Source of the DNA: Cephalotus follicularis
Taxonomy: Eukaryota; Streptophyta; Magnoliopsida; Oxalidales; Cephalotaceae
Direction: 5' to 3'
Length of the DNA stretch: 64,000 nucleotides
Assembly (NCBI GenBank): GCA_001972305.1
Contig: BDDD01000088.1
Coordinates: 321,998-385,997, forward strand
Of the stretch, positions 43,166 to 54,585 are shown one piece after another (position 1 is the stretch's first letter; the number at the start of each line of letters is the position of its first letter). The notes under the pieces were generated by a model that worked only from the letters and a program-made list of their open reading frames with translations, did not search any database and was not told the origin of the DNA. The translations under genes and the position numbers were made by a program.

Positions 43166-43682
43166 GGAAAACGTCAAAGCAATATGTCTTAAACTCAGGT
43201 TTATGCGTTATTCGTTTAGTTTTAATTGCAAACCCAGTTTGAAGCTTTGAAAGTGTTTGGGTAAGTTTAAAAACATTATTTTCACACTTTTATATCAGTT
43301 CTAGGCCATTGAATCAATAGATTCACTAATTATGTTAGAAAGCCATAATCTTTTACCTAACTTTAAATTTACAAACTAGTTTCAATCAATCAGTTTATGC
43401 GTTTTATAAAGCAATAACCATGTATCCATGATGCATTTAAGGTAGAGAAACTCTATCAATCAGTTAGAAGCTTGATGTTTGAAAAAAAAAAAACTCTACC
43501 AACCATTTAGAAGCTTGATTTTTGGAATGGAAATATAAAAAGAGAGAGAGAGAGAAAGAACTCAAGTTCTTTGATCCTTGAAGCTTCAAAATCAGTTGTT
43601 TGATCAATCAAGGCTAGGAATCAGTTGTTTGGTCAATCAAGGCTAGGAATCAGTTCCCTTTTGGAGAGTGTCTTTGTGTTTT

Positions 43683-43688
<6 letters not shown>

Positions 43689-43736
<48 letters not shown>
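43689..43736. repeat. (GA)n microsatellite
   Basis: About 24 GA units; on minus this is the CT-rich leader-like part of LTR-B. Confidence 0.97.
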
Positions 43737-43741
<5 letters not shown>

Positions 43742-44016
43742 TGAGAGCAAGAGAGAAAGTGAGATCTGATATTTGTGAGTTTATCTAGGGTAGGTGTGTA
43801 TGGGTATGAATAGGTGAGGCCCCGCTCACGAAAATCAGTAAAATACCCAATCAATCGTTTTAAAACATTTAAACATTCACATAAATATAACAATGGATAT
43901 AAAATACCTCAATCCAGTCAATCAATTCACAATGCAACCAATTAGAATTCCAATAAAGCAATAAACATGAATGCTAACAATGCAGTAAACGGAGCTACCA
44001 GATCCAGGTGACTACA

Positions 44017-44838
44017 TCGGGCCTTAATGTAATGGGTGTCATAGTATCAACCCCCATATGAAGATGAAATTTTCAACAAGTTTTAAAATCTGCGAGGATC
44101 ATAAAACGGCTAGGCAATGCTATGTAACAACAGTAAAGCCTAAGTCCATTGAGAGTCTACAAATCAAGATCCAAGACTTGAGGGATTTCGCACTCAAGCG
44201 AAGAGGAAAACAAGGAGAGGAGTTATCTTCAATTCAACTCTTCAAGGAGGACAAAGATAAGGTCGTTTACATAGTCTCTCGTCTAAGGGGAAACAACCGT
44301 GAAAGAATTGAGGCCTTTTTATTATCGTACTTAGATGTATTCGCTTGGACAGCCGTTGACAGACCCGAAATTGACTTTAAAGTCATTTCTCGGTTACTTA
44401 ATGTCACTTTGGAGTGTAGATCGGTATGATAGAAGAAGAGGAATTTCACACTCAATCGACAACGAGCAATCAAGGAAGAGGTCTATAAGCTCGTGACAAC
44501 CGATTTATTTAGGAGATCGACTACCCTGAATGGTTGGCCAATGTTGTGATGGTCAAGAAGTTGAGTGACAAGTGAAGGATTTGCATCAACTTTACTGACT
44601 TAAATAAGGAGTGCTCAAAAGATTGCTACCCACTGCTGAAGATTGATCTTTTTGTCAATGCCACATCAAGAACTATTGAGCTTCAGGGATGCAGTTCGGG
44701 GTGTAAAATGATAAGAATGTTTGAGCCTCGCATTTCGAGGACTTCATTCGTAACTGACCAAGGGTTTATTGTCAATGTTGGAGCGACATATCATAGGTAG
44801 TTAATAAGCTCTTCGAGGGTCACATCAGCCAAAACATG
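44017..44838 (+). pseudogene. TAT-1 protease end and start of reverse transcriptase
   Basis: SGLNVMGVIVST...MKMKF (protease end), TARQCYVTTVKPKSIESLQI, DKVVYIVSRL, YLDVFAWTAVDRPEIDFKVISRLLNV, KKRNFTLNRQRAIKEEVYKLV and, with several shifts, pieces of RT up to FEGHISQNM near 44830. Homology then stops; the rest of pol and the 3' LTR are missing. Confidence 0.85.
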
Positions 44839-45014
44839 GACTGATAGAATCACATCAAATAGAAAAACAACCTAATAAATATAATAAAAATTAGTGTAAT
44901 TACAAATTATGAATTTACTAAAACTTGCACCAAAAAGGAAAAAAAAAGATAAAATTAAAATGAGATTGAGATTCATAATCAATTATAAATAAAAAATACT
45001 CGACAAAAGTCTTT

Positions 45015-45066
<52 letters not shown>

Positions 45067-45431
45067 GAGATGTGTATGATCACGGTATTTGTAATTTCAA
45101 TTGAAAATGACCTATTTACAATTCATAATTTATCAATTCACCTGTTTTGCTAATCTATATATGTATATCAAACATGGCAATTTTTAAGTGAATTACGTCA
45201 TTTTCATATAATAATTTCAATTGTTTAGCCAATTATTCATTGATGCATTTATAATAGTCAAAATTGTTATATATAGATGAAATAATTAGAGACATTTAGT
45301 CTTCTTAAAATTGGTATTTGTGATCTACATATATAGATTATAGAATTTAACATTTACATTTATAAAATACTCAGATTATAAAGTACTCAAATATATATTT
45401 ATAAAGATTTAGTGAGTTTATTTGAATTCAC
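44839..45431. other. AT-rich spacer with (TA)n(GA)n microsatellite
   Basis: No coding signal. It contains a (TA)n run at 45015-45031 joined to a (GA)n run at 45032-45062. I see nothing else in it. Confidence 0.7.
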
Positions 45432-45859
45432 TTAGGTATTGTTTGGTAATGTTTTGCTTTTCTATGTTTTGTTTTTGATTTGTTTCTGTTTTGTTTTCCA
45501 AATTGGAAAACAGGAAGCACGCTTGGTAATTATAACAGTGTTTAAATTTTTTGAAACAAAAAAGAAAAACATGTTTCATATCAACCAAAGAGAAAAACAA
45601 ATATAAATGTAAGTCTCTTATCATTGTCAAATGCAAATATAAGTTCAAAGATCATACAACTAAGTCAAATCACACAATTACATACACATATAGTACACAT
45701 AATTAAAATAATATAAATAAATCTATATGTATACTATCTATCTATCTCTCACATGTGTGTATATATATACACACACTCATATATATATAATATTTATATA
45801 TACATATATATTATCGAAAAAAATAATTAAATATATATTAATAATAAATAATAAATAAA

Positions 45860-47606
45860 AATATTGAACCGATCTGACATGGTCAACGATTCACTTAATT
45901 TGGTCTAGACAACGTCATAATTGTTTTGACCGGTCCAACTACAGGATCAGTCTAATTAACAACTATTGGAACCTTATGGTGAGCAAACAACTAATTTAAA
46001 AATCTAGATGCATGCAACCCTAAAATAATCCGTTATCATCTCATGATCAACAAGCCACAATGTTTAATCCAGGATCTTTAAGCATATATATACAGTCAGA
46101 AATACATATATCAAATAAGGAGGAGTGGGCGGAAATAACTCACAAGATGGAGCGGCTCCTTCCTTGTTTGTGCAGGTTCTTGCTTCCAAGATTGGGAAGA
46201 TTCCTTACTTGATTGGCACGGGTTCTAGCCTCTAAGATTAGTAGGCCACCAAGATATCCACACCAAGCTTTTAATCTCCAACACCAGGCTTCATTCAAGC
46301 CTCCAACTCTTGATTGCAGGTTACTGTGTTTTCTATTGAGAGATAGGAGAGAGGTCGGCTGAGAGAGGAGAGAAAACGTGTTGTATATGTTTTGCTGCTA
46401 GACAAAACGTGTTATACATCAATCTCTCAATCTCGTATTTTTGCCAAGTATCCCACTTAGCATAAATAGCCTTCCTCTCCAAAAATAACTATTTGCTTTC
46501 TTTAATCATCATTAAGGCCATTTAATCTCATTAAATGTAATAAGGAAATAATATACTAATTATTTTTCTCTCGTACAGTGTCAAAAATATCAGTCTGTAT
46601 TATGTGTGACCCTATGGGTTCACTATTACGCTGGCCGTAGGATTAAATCGTAAAACCCACGATTATCCAATTAGGTATTTATTATCACATAAAAAAAGGA
46701 AAACACCTTCTCGGACTTTTCGAATTAAAACTCTTTTAATTCTTTTCTTCAATGATTAATTATCAATTTAATCTCGGCATCCTACAGGGCGACATCGACA
46801 TCTAGCAATACATAATGACCCCCAGGTAATATGAATTATCTGCGAACCATGATTTACAGGTACATGCACGCAGAGTCCATCCATTGTCAATGCTCTGATT
46901 AAATCTAGGGTAAGGATTATGTCAGACCCCAATAACTTAATATTTAGCTATGTGATTATCTTTCGTCAACCTTAAATAATATTAGAGGTGCCCCTATAAT
47001 ATTTTACAAATGATATCAGACATTTGATATCGTGGCTAGCCTGGCGATGCACTAAATTGCTAATGAAAATCATCCTGAGCATAATCTTCTTTTACTAGAA
47101 ACAATGGATTCATTATTGCACGTTCACATGTCTCCATACATAAGCGTACTATGTCCAACTAATGCGTGTATACATTTCATTGATTATGTATTTAAGCACC
47201 ATCAAACACAGCACCCTATGTACAAGACATCCAGTGACGATTCATGTCCAAGGACCCCTTGCACTGCTATAAAACTAAAATTCTGTCTGACAAGTAAGTA
47301 AAACTCCATACATATATTCTATTTTCCAGTCACCTTCAGTGAACTCATTAATTAATCAACGAGCACCAACGTAGTTGTCATAACATTGACCATGCGAGTG
47401 AGTGTGAGATCAGTCACCCTCTGCTTACCGATCTGACAGTACGTGCTGGTTTATCCGGATTGATCATGCCCTGAGTGTCAATTCTATAACCATGAAGATT
47501 TGAAATAAAGTATGTCGAGATTCCAACTCTCACATCATGATCTCATCATGAACTTGGTTGTCTAACTTTATTCCAGGACATTCATTTATCATTAAATAAA
47601 CATGTA
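45860..47606. other. PH-2 interior, left of LTR-C
   Basis: Contains the inverted counterpart of the sub-terminal GACCGGTC repeats, then a stretch with GGCACGGGTTCTAGCC and GACCCCCAGGTAATATG that I cannot assign. It may include an older LTR. No ORF of interest. Confidence 0.4.
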
Positions 47607-47881
47607 TGTAATATCCCGTTTCTCAGTATAAAATTTTCGGGTTTTTCGATCTGTTTCGTGTGGGCTGCCGATTTTTTTTGGGTATGTGGACAGCCTATTT
47701 TCCGTTTGTTTTGCTCTTAGATGGGCTAAACGGGTTTTAGGCTTAGCCTAGTGGGTTTTGATATCAAGTCTATGAATAAATAAAACAATTTTGGTTTTTT
47801 ATTTAAGTGTTAAAACCATTTTCAGTATTTTAAAAATCAAAAAACCCTATTTTATATTTATTTTTGTTTTCTCTCCCATAT

Positions 47882-47945
<64 letters not shown>

Positions 47946-50667
47946 CGCCACCCTCTCTCCCGCTCTCTCTCTCACTCAGCCTCTGCCATCGGTGTTGGTA
48001 CCGATACGACGCCGGTGAAGGTATCGGTCGAACCCCCACGGCCTCCTGAGTACACCGGACGCCATCCCCGTGCCAGCAAACGGCCCCTTCGGCGTGCGCG
48101 ATGTCTTCCCTCTCCCGCATCTGTTTGGCATTGATTCTCCCGCTTCAGTGATCGGCACGACAAGGCAAGCCCATATTCGGACTCCTGGCATCGAGATGAA
48201 GCGAACCCGACCGGCCCCAACCCTTGGCGACGCCGACAACACAGATCAACGGTAAAGTCAACTGCGGTCAAATGCATTCGTTCTGGCCAAATGCTGCGGC
48301 GCTGTGGCAAAAGCGCCCCGGATATGTGATCCCCGACTTCCAACGCTTCAGATTCGCCCTTTCCTGTTACTGGTCGATGACCGCGAGTGACAGACACCCG
48401 TCGGCCAGCGGGGGCGAGTGAGCCCACGTGCCAGCAGTCTCCGACAACATGTTTTTGACAGTTTTCCGACTCCGTTCTCCGCATAGGTGTTATCCGTTCC
48501 AATTCCGCGGTGTGATTATGGCTCTGTGTTTCGTTCCGTCTACTTTCGGTAAATCTAAACTATGCTCCGTTAAATTCTGTTTTCCGTTGAATTATGTAAT
48601 TCAGTATCTGTTTCTGCGATAGTATGAACTGAACTGGTTTTATGATTTGAAATTGAATGACCTGAATGACCGCTTGAATTTAGTGAATCCGAAATTATGT
48701 TTAGATGTGGTTTCTGCAAATTGGACTTAGCAAACCTATTGTTATCTTATATGGTCATGATCAGTGTACAGTGACCCATGAGTCGAGGTCTAATTTTATT
48801 TCAAGTCCTTATGAGAACGATTTTATTTTTGTTAGATAATTGCAACAACCGAGGAGCGGTCTAGAGAATTATCGATATATATTCTTGAGGTTATTTTGGT
48901 GATCGCATGAGGTACGGATGTTTCGTTCCTTGATACCCTCCTATTGGTTTTATTATAATTGAAAGATAGTTTTACTTTATGAATAATGTACAGATTCTTC
49001 GTTCTTGGCTTATTCCTTCGGTTTTACTTAAACGAATTCAGTTTTGGTTTATGAATATGATTCCTTCGATTTTATGAACTCCGTTATGCTCCGAAATTTG
49101 ATATGTTTAGAAATAAAGTCGGTATGATATTTTTGTGAAAATGAATATTTTCTGGCTTTATAATTCGACTATGAAATGGTTACGAAATGTTATGCAATCG
49201 TCTCTTTATTTTGAAAATAAATGAGTTGATTTCCGATTATGAAAATCTGTGTTATGTGAAATTATATCGTTTGAGAACGATTTATGAATATGTTTTGGAA
49301 AACAATATCGATTTTACTACGGACTTTTCGTATTTGATACTACTTTTGGCTTATAAAAATGTATGGATTTTGTTATCGCATGTTCGTTTGGACTTTTATA
49401 AAATCTATTTTATTACTGAAGTTTAATATTACCGGTTTTATAAACGAGTATGACTTTTACTTACGAGAGTGTATTGATTGATTTATATGAACATGACTTT
49501 CACCATAGGAAGTATGTTAGCTTTGAATAAGGATATACAGAGATATTTCCTACCTATAGAGGTACCATAGGCATGTTGTAGGCCTGGCACGGGGACATGA
49601 CACTTCCGTAGCGGTGTGATTAGTCTACGACGTCTCTCTATGTTATGAATAAATCCCATGAGGTGGATTTATGGATCCGTTATGTATGATAGAGGCGTAT
49701 GGGTCGACTCTAGTTATATGTTATGTGATATGTTATGGATTATGGGGATTGATTGTGTAGTGTCGTACACGTCTTTCTGTTTGGTATGTGGGCCTCATGA
49801 ACCCCTTGCATTTATCATATGTGTATGCACTTTGGATCTTGGTAATGAGATTATGGAATCGGATAAGTCTCTGTTATTTGTTTTGGATCTCTATGATGAG
49901 ATTATGGAATTGGATAAGTTTTTGTTTTGGAATCTTTAACTCGGATAACGTTAAAGGAATTTTGAATATTGTTTTGGATACTATTTTGGAAATTTCGATT
50001 GGCATTGGAATTTGAATATTGCTTTGGAAATTAGATTTTGCCTTCAGATTTTGATTTGAAAATTTGGAAACGTTTTGAAATTCAGATATTGGTATTGAAT
50101 TGATAGAATTGTTTATGCGACTACTTTCCTTCGTTTTCTGAAATAATGTCGAATTATTTTATACATGAGATATATGATATTTAAAGGTTCAGGTATTTCT
50201 CTATCCTTTAAAGTATCGTTTTATGTTTTATGATTCTATATCCGTACTGAGGTTTGCTCAGTCGCGTTTTGTTTTCCATGCGGCAGGTATTCTGTGACAG
50301 CATCCGGGAAACGTGTGATGAGAGTGATGTCCACCCATGTCTGAGGATCACTTAGGAGATTGATCCGTCTATGTTTGGTTGCCTTATGGTTGTGCTAGAA
50401 CCTGCCTTTGAGTAATGTTAAGCCATTTAGTTTATGACTTTGGATTATGATTTTAACTTATGTTTTGACTTTCAGTTTATGAATAAAGTTTCAGACTATG
50501 TTATAGATTTTGTCATATATGAGATATGTTTAGACCACCAAGCATTTTGAAAATAAGATAAGCTAATATTTTGATAAAAGGAATAAAGTCGAGCTTTATT
50601 ATATGATATGTTATGTTTAGTTTTGGATTATAAACCGTAACGACTCCCACCGTTCGGGGGTGTTACA
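47607..50667 (+). repeat. LTR-C: solo LTR, 3061 bp, TSD ATGTA
   Basis: TGTAATATCCCG...CGGGGGTGTTACA flanked by ATGTA at 47602-47606 and 50668-50672. No internal domain. The length and TGTAAY...GTTACA ends again suggest a Del/Tekay-type gypsy LTR. It contains a (CT)n tract, then a GC-rich 450-bp block, then AT-rich sequence with repeated GGATCTYGGTAATGAGATTATGG-like phrases near 49830-49910. Short open frames in the GC-rich block have no recognisable homology. Confidence 0.92.
47882..47943. repeat. (CT)n microsatellite in LTR-C
   Basis: About 30 CT units with one TTT interruption, inside the leader-like part of the LTR. Confidence 0.97.
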
Positions 50668-50819
50668 ATGTATTAATGTAATGAACTCATAGTCAATGAT
50701 AAAATATAAACATCTCTAGTAAATATAAATCGTTATATATAAGATAGAGTAAATGCAAGCTCGGCACTGGCTTGCATGACTTTATCTCTAACAACAACTC
50801 GGGTTAATTAACCCCAAAT

Positions 50820-51240
50820 CACCAGTCAGCTACAGGGCCGGTCAATCTCGGGTCACAAGACGTACCGGTCTAGCTAAACTGAGTCATATAACTATGACCG
50901 TGGGTTATAAGGGTATTATTAGAAATATGATCTAATGAAAGACCAAGGTCGGTCGCCCAGGTCACCGGTTACTGGTCGAGCTGGACTGAGTCAGATAATT
51001 ATGACTGTGGGTTATAAGGGTATTATTAGAAATATGGTCTAATGAAAGACCAAGGTTGGTCACCCAGGTCACCGGTCAACTCTAGGATTGGTTATCCCCA
51101 GACCTCGGGTCAAACCGGTTGGGTCTGGTCAATTCTAATGCCATGGAAATGGGTTGTAAAGATATTATTGAACAAAATAATCTAATGAAATATTCAGGGC
51201 GATCAACCCTGGGTTACTAGTTAGACAAATCAGGCTAGCC
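50820..51240. repeat. PH-2 sub-terminal repeats, period about 107 bp
   Basis: The block ACTGAGTCATATAACTATGACC...CAAGGTCGGTCGCCCAGG (from about 50878) repeats near 50985 with few changes, and a third, more diverged copy starts near 51110. ACCGGT/GACCGG phrases recur in each. Confidence 0.8.
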
Positions 51241-51503
51241 TAGTATGATAACTAAGGCAGTTGATTGTAAGAGTATTATTGCCCAAAATGAAAATTCATA
51301 TTGGTTGTTAACCGTATTTTTTATAGCAGAAACACTTAGAAACATCAAAATCGTGTTTCCATTTTGTAAGCTAAAATTTGAAAATGATTCCAGCACACGA
51401 AAATAGAAACTATATTACCAAACATGTCATTGTTTTTTTTTTCAAAAATTTGAAAATGGCAGCAAAAAACAAAAAAAGGCAACGTTACCAAATACACCCT
51501 TAA

Positions 51504-52048
51504 TGAGTGTGGTTCGATTATGAGTTTTCAAGTGTCAGTCGTGACAAACTTAATGTGTTTTTGTGTAATTTTAACTAGGGTAATTTAAGTATTACAACAA
51601 AATTATGGGTTTTGGACGGCCCTTTTATTAAGGACATGAGTGCACACGTGTCTTCTTGACTAAAACCCAAAAGTTCAATTCTACACTTTTCAAACTTTAC
51701 GTGCTTAAATGTACATCATGACAAACCAAAGTTGTTTTTTTTGTGTGTAATTGACCATTGCTTTAATAGAGTACACCAAAATGACATAGTTTTTTTTTTA
51801 TGAAACCACAATGACATATAGTTTTAAAATTATTGAAAAATGATTATGAATTACTATTTTACCAATCCTTAATATTATACTAACCCTAATCCTATTCCAA
51901 CAATACTAAACTCCTATAAATATGTCTGTATTGTTATGAAGAATTAAAAAACTCATAATAAGATAATCTCTCATTCTATCTTACTTTCTCTCTTGATTTC
52001 TTTATAATACAATCTTTATTTGTTAGTTAATTTCATAAGTTTATAACA
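51504..52048 (+). repeat. COP-1 5' LTR region (outer boundary unresolved)
   Basis: Ends ...TTTATAACA directly before the primer site. TATAAATA at 51915-51922 is followed by a leader with CT-rich text, as in plant copia LTRs. No partner LTR in the window, so the start could not be fixed. Confidence 0.6.
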
Positions 52049-52050
52049 CG

Positions 52051-52063
52051 TTATCAGCACGAG
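52051..52063 (+). promoter_or_regulatory. COP-1 primer binding site
   Basis: TTATCAGCACGAG three bases after the LTR end, a primer-site type common in one group of plant copia elements. The matching tRNA was not assigned. Confidence 0.75.
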
Positions 52064-52130
52064 ACTCTGTCCAATTGAGATATGAGGTAATTTAAATTAG
52101 TTTTTCATATAAATATATAATAAAATTTCA

Positions 52131-52640
52131 CGGTTCCATCGTTTGAGCGGATTTCTGACGGCGTATGAAAACGTATGTCTCTATTATTATTTTAGTATAT
52201 TACTTGTCTGTGCGGTTCACCATATACGTAGTGTGAAACATTTTTGTGATTTACTGTTCTTGAGGTACTATTTGTCTACTGTAATTTTCTGAGACTTAAT
52301 GGGAACATATATGTTTAATATCTAACGGTACCACCTCACGATGTATAACAAAGATTAACGGTTCCACCAATTTGGTCGGAGTACCGCATATGTATGGAAA
52401 CGTATATTATATATATACAAAATAAATTTTTGTGGTTCTATCATTTGTGCGAATTACAGATGACGTATGTCCTAATTATTATTTTAGTATATTACTTGTC
52501 TGTGCGAATCACAACATATGAGGTGAAACGTTTTTATGATTTACTGTTTTCAAAGTACCATTTGTCTACGGAAATTACCCGATATTTAGTGGGAACCTAT
52601 ATGTGTAATATTTAACGGTACCACCTCACGATGTATAGTT
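52131..52640. repeat. 302-bp tandem duplication in the COP-1 leader
   Basis: ATTATTATTTTAGTATATTACTTGTCTGTGCG-type text at 52177 recurs at 52479, and both copies end in ACGGTACCACCTCACGATGTATA (52325 and 52616). Divergence is moderate, so the duplication is old. Confidence 0.85.
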
Positions 52641-52858
52641 GAGAACCTCTTTACTGTTTCAAATATTTACATTATTTGATTTATGATTAATTCTATTTAT
52701 TGTAATTATCTAATATTTAGTCTAATTAATAATGTAATTAATGATATTATCATATATCTATATATATTTATTCTTGCAAACTACTGTCACCACTTAAGGT
52801 GGTGACTTAATGGTAGAAAGCCGTTCGTTTATATTTGAGGTCCGACATTCGAGTCCGC

Positions 52859-54312
52859 TGTTTAGCATAAAAATGTGTTACTTTTAAAGATCTATTTATG
52901 ATATTTTTATGCTTTTTAAAGATCTATTTATGATATTTTTATGCTTGTAGTAGATTACTATGGTTGTTTTTATTTGATTTTCAGGTACAAGGCCAAAAAG
53001 ATCAAAATGCATAAATATTAGTCAAATTGGCTCGAATTGAAGGGAAGAATATCAAAGCTTGAAGAATTGATAATTTTCTGCAGAAAACAGGGCAAAACAT
53101 CGACGGGTTCCGCTTAAGCGTCGACGCCTACACGCAAAGCGCTGACGGGATACACTTTACCGTCGACGTTTTGACGCTTTGAGTAACTCCCACAACTCTT
53201 TGTACTAAACCGTCGACGCCAAGAAGAAAAGCATCTACGCTTAACACTTAAGCGCGGAACGAGCTCACCTTCACAATATTAAAGCGTCAACACTCAAGCG
53301 ACAAACCGTCGACGCTCAGAAGAAAAGCGTCGACGCTTACGACGTGCATGGCAGCAAAAATGGAAAGTTTTTAGAGTTTGATTTGGATTGTAATATTGTT
53401 CTTAAGTGGATTAATTAGGTTAAACTTTATTTTCTTTTCTTTTCACACGTGATTACATGTATAAATAGAAGAGGAAGGCCACAAAAACAATTGTACAAGC
53501 GTGGAGAGAAGCTTTGCTAGTCGCCTCCTCTCTTTTCTTTTCATCAGTTTTATTTACCATGTTTTGTAGCTAAACTCTCAAAGTTTTTAGGGTTCGACCA
53601 AAGCCATTAGATGTGTTGATACAACTCCATTAATAAAATCCTTGAATTTTATATTTGTTCTTCAATTTTTTGACATCTCCCACTGTTTGTATGTCTGATT
53701 AAAATCTACATACACTTTGTCTGTGAAGAAGAAAGTTGCTGAATGAATAGTGTTTTATGAAATCAATGGAAGTGTAATCATACGGTTTGTCATGCCGAAC
53801 ACACTCTGTATAGACCTAGCATGACTACTCATACGATTTGTCACCGCTGCCACACTTCGTATAGACCTAGCATGACTACTCATAGGATTTTTCATCACAG
53901 TCACACTCCGTATCAACCTAGCAGTTGTTGATTACCAAGGTTCGACAATCAAGTAAGTGAGTTTCTCAATACAATCTATGGTGAGTTTCTATACCCTAAA
54001 ACCGATTTTCTCTTGCATATTTAATCCAGTTTATTTCCTGCTTTGATTAGTTTATAATTTTGCATGCTTGATTTCTGTTAGTTTTCAATACAGTGGTCAT
54101 AATCGTCGACGCCTTGTGACAAAGCGTTGATTTCAACTGTTATTTTATTTTTTCATGTTTAGGAGTAGATTTTGATAATAAACCTCAATTTTGCATACTT
54201 CGCCTATGTTGAATAGATTAAAATTGATTTAGCTTGTTTCCTAGCGTTCAACTCGTTACTGCGCAACCGTGCACTTGCGGTATAAATTTAAAACATTCAA
54301 AATTCGTGAACA
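52859..54312 (+). repeat. ATH-1 5' LTR (1454 bp)
   Basis: TGTTTAGCATAAAAATG...TTCGTGAACA. It has a local 36-bp duplication near its start (TTTTAAAGATCTATTTATGA twice) that the 3' LTR lacks. TATA box GTATAAATAG at 53459-53468. Confidence 0.95.
53098..53345. repeat. CGTCGACG motif array in the ATH-1 5' LTR
   Basis: About eight sites of the AAGCGTCGACGC type, several of them perfect CGTCGACG palindromes (53206-53220, 53306-53336), ending about 115 bp upstream of the TATA box. A further pair lies downstream near 54103-54130. The 3' LTR carries the same array at 59138-59365, upstream of its TATA box at 59484-59491. Confidence 0.9.
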
Positions 54313-54318
54313 AGTTTT

Positions 54319-54334
54319 TGGTGCCGTTGCTGGG
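54319..54334 (+). promoter_or_regulatory. ATH-1 primer binding site
   Basis: TGGTGCCGTTGCTGGG after ...AACAAGTTTT, the typical Athila primer site with small changes. Confidence 0.9.
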
Positions 54335-54585
54335 TAAACAACGTTTTAAATTAGTTTTAATTTATTCAGCTGATTCGTAGCATTTAGTTTAATTAAAAAA
54401 AACTGTGTTCTTTGCTTTACCTTTGTGTTATTTGCTTTTAATTTGTGTTATCTGATTTAATTTAGTGTTCTCTATTTTAGTGTATGTTTTGCGTACGTTA
54501 GTAATTTCCGTTAGCTAAATTAGGATCTCGGCATACGCGGAAATGAGTGGTCTGGTTTGCACTAGTGGTCTTCTTAGCTTAGTTT

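Larger units (their letters stand above)
42642..44016 (-). repeat. LTR-B, right piece
   Basis: Resumes LTR-B after PH-1, with TTTAAAACGG..., then a TCGA-palindrome array as in LTR-A, then a decayed CT-rich leader on minus. It ends ...GGTGACTACA at 44016, directly where TAT-1 protease text restarts (SGLNVMGVIVST). With the left piece it forms one LTR of about 2.5 kb, close to LTR-A in length. Confidence 0.75.
8603..44838 (+). mobile_element. TAT-1: degenerate Tat-type Ty3/gypsy element split into three blocks
   Basis: Three blocks, 8603-9708, 12172-13573 and 44017-44838, read as one element once the insertions are skipped: LTR, primer region, gag, protease, start of RT. The protein text runs across both breaks (gag from 9708 to 12172, protease from 13573 to 44017), which fixes the nesting order. 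Gag and RT resemble those of TAT-2 at the protein level but the nucleotide sequence is distinct. No 3' half or second LTR remains; homology stops near 44838. Many stops and shifts make this the oldest layer of the nest. Confidence 0.88.
45435..51499. mobile_element. PH-2: PIF/Harbinger-like DNA transposon with TTA target duplication, split by LTR-C
   Basis: Terminal inverted repeats GGTATTGTTTGGTAATGTT (left) and, reverse-complemented, GGGTGTATTTGGTAACGTT (right) are flanked by TTA at 45432-45434 and 51500-51502. Without LTR-C it is about 3.0 kb. No transposase is recognised, so it is non-autonomous or decayed. GACCGGTC-rich sub-terminal repeats lie inside both ends (45870-45960, 50820-51240). 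hAT remains an alternative, but no 8-bp duplication is seen. Confidence 0.6.

Noticed and set aside
47830-48120. Arg/Glu-rich frame over the CT microsatellite
   Set aside because: The peptide is only the translation of (CT)n/(GA)n.
47972-48502. 176-codon open frame on minus in LTR-C
   Set aside because: It lies in the GC-rich block of a solo LTR where stops are rare, with no recognisable domain; overlapping frames on both strands are similarly open.
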